This document shows positions 44,542-52,023 of a DNA stretch of 64,000 nt, piece by piece. Source of the stretch: Eubacterium aggregans (GTDB lineage: Bacteria; Bacillota; Clostridia; Eubacteriales; Eubacteriaceae); NCBI RefSeq assembly GCF_900107815.1, contig NZ_FNRK01000014.1, forward strand, positions 1 to 64,000, read 5' to 3'. The translations under genes and the position numbers were made by a program. Position 1 is the stretch's first letter, and each line of letters begins with the position of its first letter. The notes under the pieces were generated by a model. That model searched no databases. It was not told the origin of the DNA and worked only from the letters and a program-made list of their open reading frames with translations.

Positions 44542-44787
44542 TTAAAGCACTTTACAAATATGGAGTACTTGCCAGTCCTCGTCTTCAATACTACCAGGTA
44601 GCCACGTCCCCAATTCCATGATAACAGCCCGGAAACACTCAGCGTCCTCACATGTGCTGAACAAACCGTAAGGATTCAACTTCTCTGTAAAATACTGTGT
44701 TAAAAGATTATGCACAGGAGATGAACCTCTAAAGAATCCCTCTCCTACCATTGAATATCCCCCCAATCCAGTGACTGGAATTGTCAA
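44542..44787 (-). CDS. Orphan ORF of unknown function in the decayed island
   Basis: 81 residues, MTIPVTGLGGYSMVGEG at the start and ending VLHICKVL. No domain is recognised and no convincing ribosome site is present. It may be a fragment of a larger lost gene. The 290 bp on its left (44253-44541) hold only the promoter repeat and no gene. Confidence 0.3.
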   Translation of the reverse strand: MTIPVTGLGGYSMVGEGFFRGSSPVHNLLTQYFTEKLNPYGLFSTCEDAECFRAVIMELGTWLPGSIEDEDWQVLHICKVL

Positions 44788-44816
44788 TAAAAGTTTAGTC
44801 CCATCGGCAAGGAGAA

Positions 44817-45275
44817 TTATGCAGCAACAGTACAGTGGTAAAGTGCCCGCTTAGAGAGCGGCGGGAGACCATCGTTGGTGCTGTAAATCCGACGATGATT
44901 ATCGTATTGGATATATCTAAAGATAACCGTCTTAACCATCTCCTGGGTCATCTTCATCGTATCAATACGATAAAGTTTTTCTTTCTTGAGCGTTGCGAAA
45001 AAGCTCTCCATCCGGGCGTTATCATAGCATCGACCAACACTGCTCATACTGGATTGATACAATACAGGATTGACTTGATTAAAAACTAGATTAATCCAAT
45101 AAATCGCCGATTCCCTGATTAACTTGCTGGCAACTTGCAAAGCCATCAGATGGACGGCCCAGGCGGGATCAATCATCCCGTCGCTTGATGGGGTCCCCAA
45201 AAGGGATTCCAGTTGAAAATTCAGCCAATCATTATTCTGGAAGTGCATACTGCGCACATCCGAATTTTCGGCCAT
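44817..45275 (-). pseudogene. IS3-family transposase OrfB, C-terminal remnant
   Basis: From about 45070 leftwards the protein reads SMSSVGRCYDNARMESFFATLKKEKLY then YIQYDNHRRIYSTNDGLPPLSKRALYH, the conserved end of IS3-group DDE integrases, including the catalytic Glu region. The N-terminal 70 residues do not look like a transposase, so the catalytic DD part is deleted or replaced. No partner orfA is present. It is non-functional. Confidence 0.75.
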
Positions 45276-45287
45276 TACTCCAAAAGT

Positions 45288-45318
45288 ATTCTAAACTCTG
45301 TTTAACAGAGTTTAGAAT
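45288..45318. repeat. Perfect 15-bp palindrome at the edge of the IS3 remnant
   Basis: ATTCTAAACTCTGTT and AACAGAGTTTAGAAT flank one T, a perfect inverted repeat of 31 bp. There is no T-run adequate for a terminator. It may be an operator or a relic of the insertion-sequence end. Confidence 0.6.
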
Positions 45319-45383
45319 TTCCTTGAGAAATCTTACGTAAAAACGCACGAAACCCCCAGCAACCTTAAACAGGTCCCAGGGGC

Positions 45384-45412
45384 TTGAATATTCGTTCATA
45401 CCGTTGTATAAT
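45384..45412 (+). promoter_or_regulatory. Promoter of the antitoxin RNA
   Basis: TTGAAT (45384-45389), exactly 17 bp, consensus TATAAT (45407-45412). Confidence 0.8.
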
Positions 45413-45418
45413 ATGGGT

Positions 45419-45507
45419 AGAAAAGAGCGGCCCGCTTTCGGCGGTACTGCCTCTACAGATTTTTAATCAGCTACCCACTGACGGTCAAATCATAGGGGTA
45501 GCTTTTT
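45419..45507 (+). ncRNA. Antitoxin RNA of a par-like type I toxin-antitoxin locus
   Basis: A short transcript from the promoter at 45384 to a terminator formed by GCTACCC (45470-45476) and GGGTAGC with TTTTTT (to 45507). It runs convergently to the toxin mRNA and shares its terminator region. Two patches, GCCCGCT (45430-45436) and GCTACCCA (45470-45477), reappear as joined GCCCGCTACCCA at 45637-45648 in the toxin leader, so the RNAs can pair there. This matches the direct-repeat pairing of the par/fst system. Confidence 0.65.
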
Positions 45508-45519
45508 TCATGCTCTTTT

Positions 45520-45600
45520 TTAGCCTTTGCGACCGGAAAAGAGTAATGCCACTAGTGCGCCGAAGGTCAACATAAGCATTAAACTTTCATACACTGTCAT
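45520..45600 (-). CDS. Small hydrophobic toxin peptide (holin-like, Fst/Hol_Tox type)
   Basis: 26 residues: MTVYESLMLM, then LTFGALVALLFS and a basic end GRKG. This is the pattern of 'putative holin-like toxin' peptides of Firmicutes, one membrane helix with a charged tail. GGGGGTG precedes the ATG by 5 bp and lies in a leader hairpin (CCTCAATCT/AGATTGGGG, one U-G), so translation is likely restrained, as in fst-type loci. The promoter is the extended -10 in the 32-bp repeat. Too short for routine gene calling. Confidence 0.7.
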   Translation of the reverse strand: MTVYESLMLMLTFGALVALLFSGRKG

Positions 45601-45666
45601 AGCATCACCCCCAATCTTATGCAGATTGAGGCAGAAGCCCGCTACCCAGCAAACCACTCTTAGAAG

Positions 45667-45698
45667 GTATTATATCAGGTGGTGGGCAAAAAGAAAAG
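45667..45698 (-). repeat. 32-bp direct repeat, copy 2 (promoter of the toxin mRNA)
   Basis: 31/32 identical to 44307-44338, with the same extended -10 TGATATAAT read on the minus strand (TATAAT 45674-45669). The copies are 1360 bp apart in the same orientation and bracket the orphan ORF, the IS3 remnant and the toxin-antitoxin genes. Confidence 0.8.
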
Positions 45699-45699
45699 A

Positions 45700-46514
45700 C
45701 CTGGGAGATATCCCCCTTATGAAGCTAACCCCGCACACCATCCAGCACTTTTACAATAAGCTATTAGAGGCGCACAGCCCCAAAACCGTAAAGAACACCC
45801 ACGGCATCCTCTCCAAAGCCATCAACCAAGCCGTGGCCCTGGCCTATATTTTTTCCAATCCTTCCAGCTTATGCACCCTTCCAAAGGGCGATAAACCAGC
45901 GATTCACCCCCTGGACAGCGACACCCTTCCCCATTTCTTGAGCATCTGCCAAAGCGACACCCTGGAAAATCTGTTTATCTTCGCCATATTCACAGGTTTA
46001 CGGCGTTCGGAAATCATTTGCTTGACCTGGGACTTTGAAACAAGCACGATATACATTCATCGCCAATTGCAGCCCTGGAGGGAAATTATCAATGGATGGT
46101 CACCAAGAACGGGAAGCCCCGAACCATCGCCCCGGCCCCCTTTGTTATGGATATGCTGCGGGATATCCGAAAGCGGCAACTGGAAAACCGCCTGAGAGCC
46201 GGGAGCCTCTGGAATGACCAGGGGGGATTTGTGTTCTCTACTGAAACCGGGGACCACACCAAGGCGGGGACACTGAATAACCATTTCTCAAAATCCGAAA
46301 GGTGATTGAGTTGCCAAAGCTGCGCTTCCATGATCTGCGCCACACCTACGCCGTGGCCAGCATCCAGGCGGGGGACGATTTTAAGACTATCTCCGAAAAC
46401 ATGGGGCATCATTCCGTTGCTTTTACCATGGACACCTACGCCCACGTGACAGATGCCATGCGCAAAAAAAGCAGCCAGAATATGGAACGGTTTTATAATG
46501 GATTGTCTGTATAA
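45700..46514 (+). pseudogene. Phage-type tyrosine integrase, truncated and frameshifted
   Basis: The core-binding domain remnant LGDIPLMKLTPHTIQHFYN and catalytic-domain start FAIFTGLRRSEIICLTW (first Arg) lie in one frame. After about 46080 the coding moves to another frame (TKNGKPRTIAPAPFVMDML). Near 46295 it moves again (LRFHDLRHTYAVASIQAG, GHHSVAFTMDTYAHVT with the final Tyr). At least two frameshifts and loss of the N-terminus make it inactive. It ends 87 bp from tRNA-Pro, a usual integration target. Confidence 0.82.
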
Positions 46515-46550
46515 AAATCTGTAAAGGGTAAATCGTATATTTTGAGAAAT

Positions 46551-46588
46551 AAAAAAAGCCGGAGAACCGCTTGTTCCCTGGCTTTTTG
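46551..46588. terminator. Bidirectional terminator between the integrase remnant and tRNA-Pro
   Basis: AAAAAGCC-GGA-GAAC pairs with GTTC-CCT-GGCTTTTT; T-runs occur on both strands, so it can end tRNA-Pro and the integrase transcript. Confidence 0.7.
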
Positions 46589-46600
46589 CTTTTTATCAAC

Positions 46601-46677
46601 TGGTCGGAGTGAGAGGATTTGAACCTCCGGCCTCATGGTCCCGAACCATGCGCTCTACCAAACTGAGCCACACCCCG
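46601..46677 (-). tRNA. tRNA-Pro (anticodon CGG)
   Basis: A 77-nt cloverleaf: acceptor CGGGGTG/CACTCCG with one G-U, D-arm GGCTCAGTTTGGTAGAGC, anticodon loop TTCGGGA in a CATGG/CCATG stem, T-loop GGTTCAAATCC, encoded CCA. Confidence 0.95.
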
Positions 46678-46785
46678 ATAAAATTAAAACTTAAATTGCA
46701 AACCAACGGAGTTTATTGTAATATAGAATGTATCTTAAATCAAGGTTTTTTTTAAATTTTATAAGAGATAATTGGAGAGTGTTAT

Positions 46786-47370
46786 ATGGAAATATTAACG
46801 TTTCAAATTGCAACCCACGAGGGAATGCTGGAAATAACCGATTTAGTCCGGGATTATGTCCTGCGCAATCAAATCAAGGATGGGCTGGTTATGCTCCAGG
46901 CCCCGGAAAAGTCCGTTGGGATAACCTTTGCCGATGCTGCTGATCCCAATATTGAGCGGGAATATCTCAAAAAACTCAATCATATGCTGCCCAAGTACGA
47001 TGGAATGCAGTTTACCGGATGGTCCACCCCCGGAATCAAGGCGGCCTTCATTGGACAGTCCATGCAGGTTATGGTTCAGGGCGGCACGCTCATTCTGGGA
47101 TACCAGCAGGGCATTTTTGTGGCAGACTTTGCCGGTCCTTCCGAGAAGCGCAGCCTCTTTATCAGCCATATGGGCACCACCTTGGCCGAGGGAGAACAGC
47201 CTGAGCTTCCAGCCGTCCTGGCTCAGATGAACGCCCAGGTTGAAGCCGAAAAGGAAGCCGCACGGCTGGAACAGGAACGGGTCATTGCAGAAATGCGCGA
47301 GGAATATGCCAAGCGTCAGGCTAACCTGGATGCGGCAGAAGGCGAAATCGAATCCGATCGTCGATTATAA
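46786..47370 (+). CDS. YjbQ/UPF0047-family protein lacking the conserved His, with coiled-coil tail
   Basis: Residues 1-135 follow the YjbQ fold: FQIATHEGMLEITDLVRDYV, GLVMLQAPEKSVGITFADAADPNIERE, GIKAAFIGQSMQVMVQGGTLILGYQQGIFVADF. In canonical members HT-rich 'QHTSA' and 'SHIK' supply conserved His; here these are PEKSV and PGIK. Residues of about 145-194 add a charged alpha-helical tail (EAEKEAARLEQERVIAEMREEYAKRQ). It may be a non-catalytic binding or structural derivative. It lies upstream of a one-helix protein and rlmH. Confidence 0.75.
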   Translation: MEILTFQIATHEGMLEITDLVRDYVLRNQIKDGLVMLQAPEKSVGITFADAADPNIEREYLKKLNHMLPKYDGMQFTGWSTPGIKAAFIGQSMQVMVQGGTLILGYQQGIFVADFAGPSEKRSLFISHMGTTLAEGEQPELPAVLAQMNAQVEAEKEAARLEQERVIAEMREEYAKRQANLDAAEGEIESDRRL

Positions 47371-47384
47371 TAAAGGAGAAAACA

Positions 47385-47534
47385 ATGCCAACGAGTAAAA
47401 AAAGTCCCCATAAACATACCCCAAAGAAAAAAGAAAATAATACCCACCAGACCATCAAGCCCTGGCACCGCATCGGTGCCCTGGTCCTTGTGGTAGCTCT
47501 GATTCTCAGCATGGTTGCCATGTACGCTTTTTAA
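47385..47534 (+). CDS. Small single-helix membrane protein
   Basis: 49 residues: a very basic N-terminus (MPTSKKSPHKHTPKKKEN) and one membrane helix (IGALVLVVALILSMVAMYAF) at the C-terminus. TAAAGGAG precedes the ATG by 7 bp. It sits 14 bp after the YjbQ-like gene and 6 bp before rlmH, so it is translated within that operon. Function unknown. Confidence 0.7.
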   Translation: MPTSKKSPHKHTPKKKENNTHQTIKPWHRIGALVLVVALILSMVAMYAF

Positions 47535-47540
47535 AGAAAC

Positions 47541-48020
47541 GTGAGAATACGAATTATTTGCGTCGGCAAGTTAAAGGAAGCTTACCTTGGGCAGGCCGCC
47601 GCTGAATACAAAAAGCGGCTGGGCCGATACTGCAAGCTGGAAATCCTCGAGGTGAAGGATGAAAAAGTCCCGGAGCGACTAAGCGAGGCCCAGCGGGCCC
47701 AAGCCATGGCCGCCGAGGGGGAACGGGTCCTCAAACATCTGGAGGATAATGGCGCGGTGATCACCATGGAAATTGGTGCTAAGGCCCTGACCTCCGAAGC
47801 CTTTGCCGCCCGGATTGCTGATTTTGGTCTTTCGGGAACCAGTACCATTACCTTTGTCATTGGGGGGTCCCTGGGTATCGCACCAGCAGTCTTAAAACGC
47901 TCAGACTTATCCCTTTCCTTTTCCCCCATGACCTTTCCCCATCAGTTGTTTCGGGTCATGCTTCTGGAGCAGATTTACCGGGCTTTTAAAATTAACAGCC
48001 ACGAAACCTACCATAAATAG
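47541..48020 (+). CDS. rlmH: 23S rRNA pseudouridine-1915 N3-methyltransferase
   Basis: A SPOUT methyltransferase of 159 residues with the C-terminal trefoil knot (TFVIGGSLGIAPAVLKRSDLSLSFSPMTFPHQLFRVMLLEQIYRAFKI ends in NSHETYHK). The GTG start overlaps a weak ribosome region, AAAGAAAC. It methylates pseudouridine in helix 69 on the assembled ribosome. Confidence 0.94.
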   Translation: MRIRIICVGKLKEAYLGQAAAEYKKRLGRYCKLEILEVKDEKVPERLSEAQRAQAMAAEGERVLKHLEDNGAVITMEIGAKALTSEAFAARIADFGLSGTSTITFVIGGSLGIAPAVLKRSDLSLSFSPMTFPHQLFRVMLLEQIYRAFKINSHETYHK

Positions 48021-48045
48021 CAACCCATGAAAGGAGCTATCCACT

Positions 48046-49350
48046 ATGACGAATTCTTCCATGCAGGAGCGGGGCCAGCTGGCCCGGCGCGCCGGTATTA
48101 CACTTTCAGCCACCTCTACAGCGGACCGAAACCAAGCCCTGGCAACTATTGCCGATGCTCTGGACGCCGGACGAGCTGAAATTCTTTCCGCCAACAGGCG
48201 GGACTATGAACGCAGTGTCTCAGAAAACTTAGCCCCCCCTCTTTTAAAACGCTTGACCTTTGATGACCATAAGGTCGACGATGTCATTTCCGGGATTCGC
48301 AGCCTCATCGAGCTGCCGGATCCCGTGGGTCACACCCAGATGGCCAAGGAATTAGACAACGGCCTGGATCTCTATCGGGTGAGCTGCCCCATCGGCGTTA
48401 TAGGGATTATCTTTGAATCCCGTCCCGATGCCTTTGTGCAGATTTCCAGTCTTTGCCTGAAATCCGGCAATGCCGTTTTGCTAAAGGGCGGCCGGGAGGC
48501 CCTGGAAACCAATCGAGCTTTAAACCAAATCATTCACGATGCCTCTGTGGCTTCCGGTATGCCCGAGGGATGGATTCAAAACCTGGAGAGCCGGGATGAG
48601 GTCACCGAAATGCTGGCCCTGGATGACTCCATCGATTTAATTATTCCCCGGGGCTCCAACGCCTTCGTCAAATATATTATGGATCATTCCAACATTCCGG
48701 TGATGGGCCACGCCGATGGAATTTGCCATGTGTACGTGGATGAAGCCGCAGACCTGCCCATGGCAGTGGATATCGCTGTGGATGCTAAATCCCAGTACGT
48801 GGCGGTATGCAATGCCGCTGAAACCCTGTTGGTCCACCGGGCCATTGCCCCTAAGTTCCTCCCTGCGCTTAAGGAGAAAATGGATGCCGCCGGGGTGCAC
48901 CTTTTGGGGGATGCCGAGGTCCAGGCCATCATCGGTGTGGATGCTTCCACCGAGGCAGACTGGTCCACCGAGTATTTAGACTACATCCTCTCCATTAAAC
49001 TGGTGTCCGATCTGGATGAGGCCATTAACCACATCAACCACTATGGCTCTGGCCATACCGATGTTATCATCACCACAGATGAAGCTGCCCAAAAGCGGTT
49101 TACCACCCTGGTGGATTCTGCCTGCGTCTTTGTCAATTGCTCCAGCCGTTTTTCCGACGGCTTCCGCTTCGGCTTCGGTGCCGAGGTTGGCATCAGCACC
49201 GCCAAGCTCCACGCCAGAGGGCCTGTGGGCTTAGAAGGACTCCTCAGTTATAAGTATAAGCTTATTGGCCACGGACAAATCGTTGCGGACTACACCGAAG
49301 GGCGGGCATCCTTTACTCACCAACTGATGGATGCCACATGCCCTCTATAA
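48046..49350 (+). CDS. proA: Gamma-glutamyl phosphate reductase
   Basis: The second step of proline synthesis: NADPH reduction of gamma-glutamyl phosphate to the semialdehyde. The ALDH-like fold is complete in 434 residues: CPIGVIGIIFESRPDAF, LKGGREALETNRAL, the catalytic Cys in YVAVCNAAETLL, and the end RGPVGLEGLLSYKYKL. No proB or proC is adjacent. Ribosome site AAAGGAG. The sufC gene follows immediately. Confidence 0.95.
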   Translation: MTNSSMQERGQLARRAGITLSATSTADRNQALATIADALDAGRAEILSANRRDYERSVSENLAPPLLKRLTFDDHKVDDVISGIRSLIELPDPVGHTQMAKELDNGLDLYRVSCPIGVIGIIFESRPDAFVQISSLCLKSGNAVLLKGGREALETNRALNQIIHDASVASGMPEGWIQNLESRDEVTEMLALDDSIDLIIPRGSNAFVKYIMDHSNIPVMGHADGICHVYVDEAADLPMAVDIAVDAKSQYVAVCNAAETLLVHRAIAPKFLPALKEKMDAAGVHLLGDAEVQAIIGVDASTEADWSTEYLDYILSIKLVSDLDEAINHINHYGSGHTDVIITTDEAAQKRFTTLVDSACVFVNCSSRFSDGFRFGFGAEVGISTAKLHARGPVGLEGLLSYKYKLIGHGQIVADYTEGRASFTHQLMDATCPL

Positions 49351-49369
49351 ATTAAAAATCGAGGTTATT

Positions 49370-50089
49370 ATGTTAGAATTAAAAAATATTTGCTTTGAAG
49401 CCGAAGATGATCAAAAAGAAATCCTCAAGGATATTAATTTAAAGGTCCCCGCAGGAAAGTTTATGGTCATCACCGGACCCAACGGCGGTGGGAAATCCAC
49501 CCTGGCCCGGATTATCGCTGGGATTCAGACCCCCACCAAAGGGCAGATCCTTTTTGAAGGACAGGATATCACTGCCCTCAGCATTACCGAACGGGCCCGT
49601 CTTGGCATCAGCTTTGCCTTCCAGCAGCCCGTTCGTTTCAAGGGGATTACCGTCCATGACCTCATCTCCCTGGCTGCCGGAGAAGCCCTCAACCAAAGCG
49701 AGGCCTGCCGGTATCTTTCCGAGGTGGGCCTGTGTGCCCGGGATTATATCGACCGGGAGCTCAACGAAAGCCTCTCCGGGGGAGAAATCAAGCGGATCGA
49801 AATCGCCTCCATCCTGGCTCGGGGGACCAAGCTGTCCATCTTTGATGAGCCTGAGGCCGGCATCGATTTATGGAGTTTTAAAAACCTCATCGATGTATTT
49901 AAAAAGATGTATGAGACCATCAACGGTTCCATCATGATCATCTCCCATCAGGAACGGATCTTAAATATTGCCGATGAAATCATCGTGCTGGCCAGCGGAA
50001 AAATCATCAGCCAGGGCTCCCGGGATGAGATTCTCCCCCGGCTGCTCACCGGTACGGATAAGGTGGACTTCTGTCCACTGCAGAAATAG
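49370..50089 (+). CDS. sufC: SufC-type Fe-S assembly ATPase (minimal SMS system)
   Basis: 239 residues: Walker A GPNGGGKST, ISFAFQQPVRFKG Q-loop region, signature LSGGEIKRIEIAS, Walker B SIFDEPEAGID, all characteristic of SufC. With the next gene it makes the two-subunit SufBC-like scaffold (SmsC-SmsB) of anaerobes. ATG at 49370 has GAGG upstream; the open frame from 49331 overlaps proA. Confidence 0.9.
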   Translation: MLELKNICFEAEDDQKEILKDINLKVPAGKFMVITGPNGGGKSTLARIIAGIQTPTKGQILFEGQDITALSITERARLGISFAFQQPVRFKGITVHDLISLAAGEALNQSEACRYLSEVGLCARDYIDRELNESLSGGEIKRIEIASILARGTKLSIFDEPEAGIDLWSFKNLIDVFKKMYETINGSIMIISHQERILNIADEIIVLASGKIISQGSRDEILPRLLTGTDKVDFCPLQK

Positions 50090-50098
50090 GAGGACATC

Positions 50099-51016
50099 AT
50101 GGATCAGATTGCAAAAGATTTATTAAAAGAAGTGGCCGGTATTGAAGGCAAACCCGATGGTGCCTTTAACATCCGTGAAAACAGTGGCTGTGCCGGACGA
50201 AATTCCACCGAGGCCATCCAGATCATCAGTAAAGAGGACGGCTCAGGCATCGATATCGTCGTCGCACCAGGGACTAAGAACGACAAGGTCTACATTCCCG
50301 CCCTGGTCACCTGCAGCGGGGTTCACGATCTGGTGTACAATGATTTTTTCATCGGTGAAAATGCCGATGTCACCATTGTAGCTGGCTGCGGGGTCAGTAC
50401 TGACGGCTGTGACGGCTCGGAGCACAATGGCATCCATCGCTTCTTTCTAAAGCCCGGATCGAAGGTCCTCTACCTTGAAAAGCACATCGGCTTTGGGGAA
50501 GGCACCGGGGAGCGGGTCATTAATCCCGAAACCTACATGGAGCTGGAAGCAGGCTCTACCATGACCATGGAAACCACTCAAATTAAGGGGGTAGACTCCA
50601 CCAAGCGGGTGTCCAAGGCCATTATTAAAGAAGAGGCTACCTTGGTTATTAAAGAAAAGCTGATGACCCACGGCAGCCAATACGCAGAGACGGCCTTTGA
50701 AGTGGCCTTGGAAGGCGAAGGGGCCAGCTGTACCTTAAGCTCCCGCTCCGTGGCCCGGGATACCTCCAAGCAGCTCTTCCTCTCCAAAATAAACGGTAAT
50801 AATCGCTGTGCGGGACATTCTGAATGTGATGCCATCATCATGGATCAAGGGGTAGTTTCAGCCATTCCGGAAATCACAGCCAACCACCTGGAAGCGGCCC
50901 TAATCCACGAGGCCGCCATCGGCAAGATTGCCGGGGACCAGATTATCAAGCTGATGACCCTTGGACTGACTGAGGCTGAGGCTGAGGCCCATATTATCGA
51001 TGGTTTCTTGAAGTAA
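50099..51016 (+). CDS. sufB: SufB/SufD-family Fe-S scaffold protein (SmsB-like)
   Basis: 305 residues with the SufBD beta-helix core: NDFFIGENADVTIVAGCGVSTDGCDGSEHNGIHRFF, GFGEGTGERVINPET, LSSRSVARDTSKQLFLSKINGNN and the C-terminal HEAAIGKIAGDQIIKLMTLGLTEAEAEAHIIDGFL. It is much shorter than full SufB (about 470), as in SMS systems. No sufS, sufU or sufD gene is adjacent, so sulfur supply must come from elsewhere. It starts 9 bp behind sufC. Confidence 0.9.
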   Translation: MDQIAKDLLKEVAGIEGKPDGAFNIRENSGCAGRNSTEAIQIISKEDGSGIDIVVAPGTKNDKVYIPALVTCSGVHDLVYNDFFIGENADVTIVAGCGVSTDGCDGSEHNGIHRFFLKPGSKVLYLEKHIGFGEGTGERVINPETYMELEAGSTMTMETTQIKGVDSTKRVSKAIIKEEATLVIKEKLMTHGSQYAETAFEVALEGEGASCTLSSRSVARDTSKQLFLSKINGNNRCAGHSECDAIIMDQGVVSAIPEITANHLEAALIHEAAIGKIAGDQIIKLMTLGLTEAEAEAHIIDGFLK

Positions 51017-51113
51017 CACGGATTAAATTGGGTGAAGCATTGCTTTTTTTGTCCTTGACGATTATACTATAGGATAGAATGAAACGCCCTCACGAGGGCA
51101 TCAAGGAGCTGAC

Positions 51114-51947
51114 ATGGAAAGTAAAATTATTATGGATAGCTGCGTAGATTTTAACGACTCGGCCTTCAGCCCTGCCGTGGAATACCAACGCATCCCCTTT
51201 AAGATCATCATCGATGGTGAAGAAATCGTCGATCACAATTTGAACACCTTCCTCCTCATTGATAAAATGAAGATGAGCAAGCACAAGATGACCACGGCCT
51301 GTCCTTCGCCCAAGGATTTTCTGGACGCAATGGACCCGGCCAAGGCCAACTACATCGTCACCATCTCCAGCAAGCTAAGCGGCTGCCACAACAGCGCCGT
51401 TATGGCGAAGAAAATGGCTGAAGAAGAAGGTATTACGGAAAATGTCTATATCTTTGATTCACTCTCTGCTGCCAGTGGTGAGGATTTGGTGGTGATGAAG
51501 ATTAACGAACTCATTGCCCGGGGACTTTCCCCCCAGGATTTAGTCCCCATCGTCCGGGATTATATTGCCAATATGACCACCTACTTCATTCTGAATTCCC
51601 TGGATAATCTGGCTAAGAATGGCCGGATCAGTCCAACGGTGGCCCTTATTGGAAAAATGCTTAAGATTGTTCCCATTATGGGTGCCCGGGATGGGGAAAT
51701 AGAACTCAAGGAAAAGGTCCGGGGCCGGAAGAAGGCATTCGCCCGTTTGGTGGAAATCATCACCTCCGAGGTCCAGGATGCCGGCGAGCGGATTTTTGCT
51801 ATTACCCATGTCCATGCCTTGGAACAGGCAGAAAAACTAAAGAACGCCATCCTGGATGCCAATTTATTTAAAGATGTGGTTATTTTTGAAGCCGGCGGTC
51901 TCAGCAGCTTTTACGCCGATAACGGCGGTATCGTTGTGTCCTATTAA
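51114..51947 (+). CDS. degV: DegV-family fatty-acid-binding protein
   Basis: 277 residues of the EDD/DegV fold: IMDSCVDFNDS, the fatty-acid loop YIVTISSKLSGCHNSA, FDSLSAASGEDLVV, LDNLAKNGRISPTVALIGKMLKIVPIM. Such proteins (FakB) present fatty acids to a FakA kinase for phosphorylation and phospholipid synthesis. A plsC acyltransferase gene follows 76 bp later. A GCCCTC-AC-GAGGGC hairpin lies just before its ribosome site. Confidence 0.9.
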   Translation: MESKIIMDSCVDFNDSAFSPAVEYQRIPFKIIIDGEEIVDHNLNTFLLIDKMKMSKHKMTTACPSPKDFLDAMDPAKANYIVTISSKLSGCHNSAVMAKKMAEEEGITENVYIFDSLSAASGEDLVVMKINELIARGLSPQDLVPIVRDYIANMTTYFILNSLDNLAKNGRISPTVALIGKMLKIVPIMGARDGEIELKEKVRGRKKAFARLVEIITSEVQDAGERIFAITHVHALEQAEKLKNAILDANLFKDVVIFEAGGLSSFYADNGGIVVSY

Positions 51948-51958
51948 TGTATTCACCC

Positions 51959-51983
51959 AGGCCGCTCCGGCGGTCTTTTTCTT
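51959..51983 (+). terminator. Weak terminator between degV and plsC
   Basis: CCGC/GCGG short stem at 51962-51973, followed by TCTTTTTCTT. The stem is only 4-5 bp, so readthrough to plsC is likely. Confidence 0.35.
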
Positions 51984-52023
51984 GTGTTTAATACCCGTTT
52001 TCTGATTGAAAGGAATCTAATTT

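Noticed and set aside
45527-45699. N-terminal extension of the integrase remnant through the toxin locus
   Set aside because: That stretch is antisense to the toxin and its promoter repeat and shows no integrase-like sequence before the LGDIPL segment.
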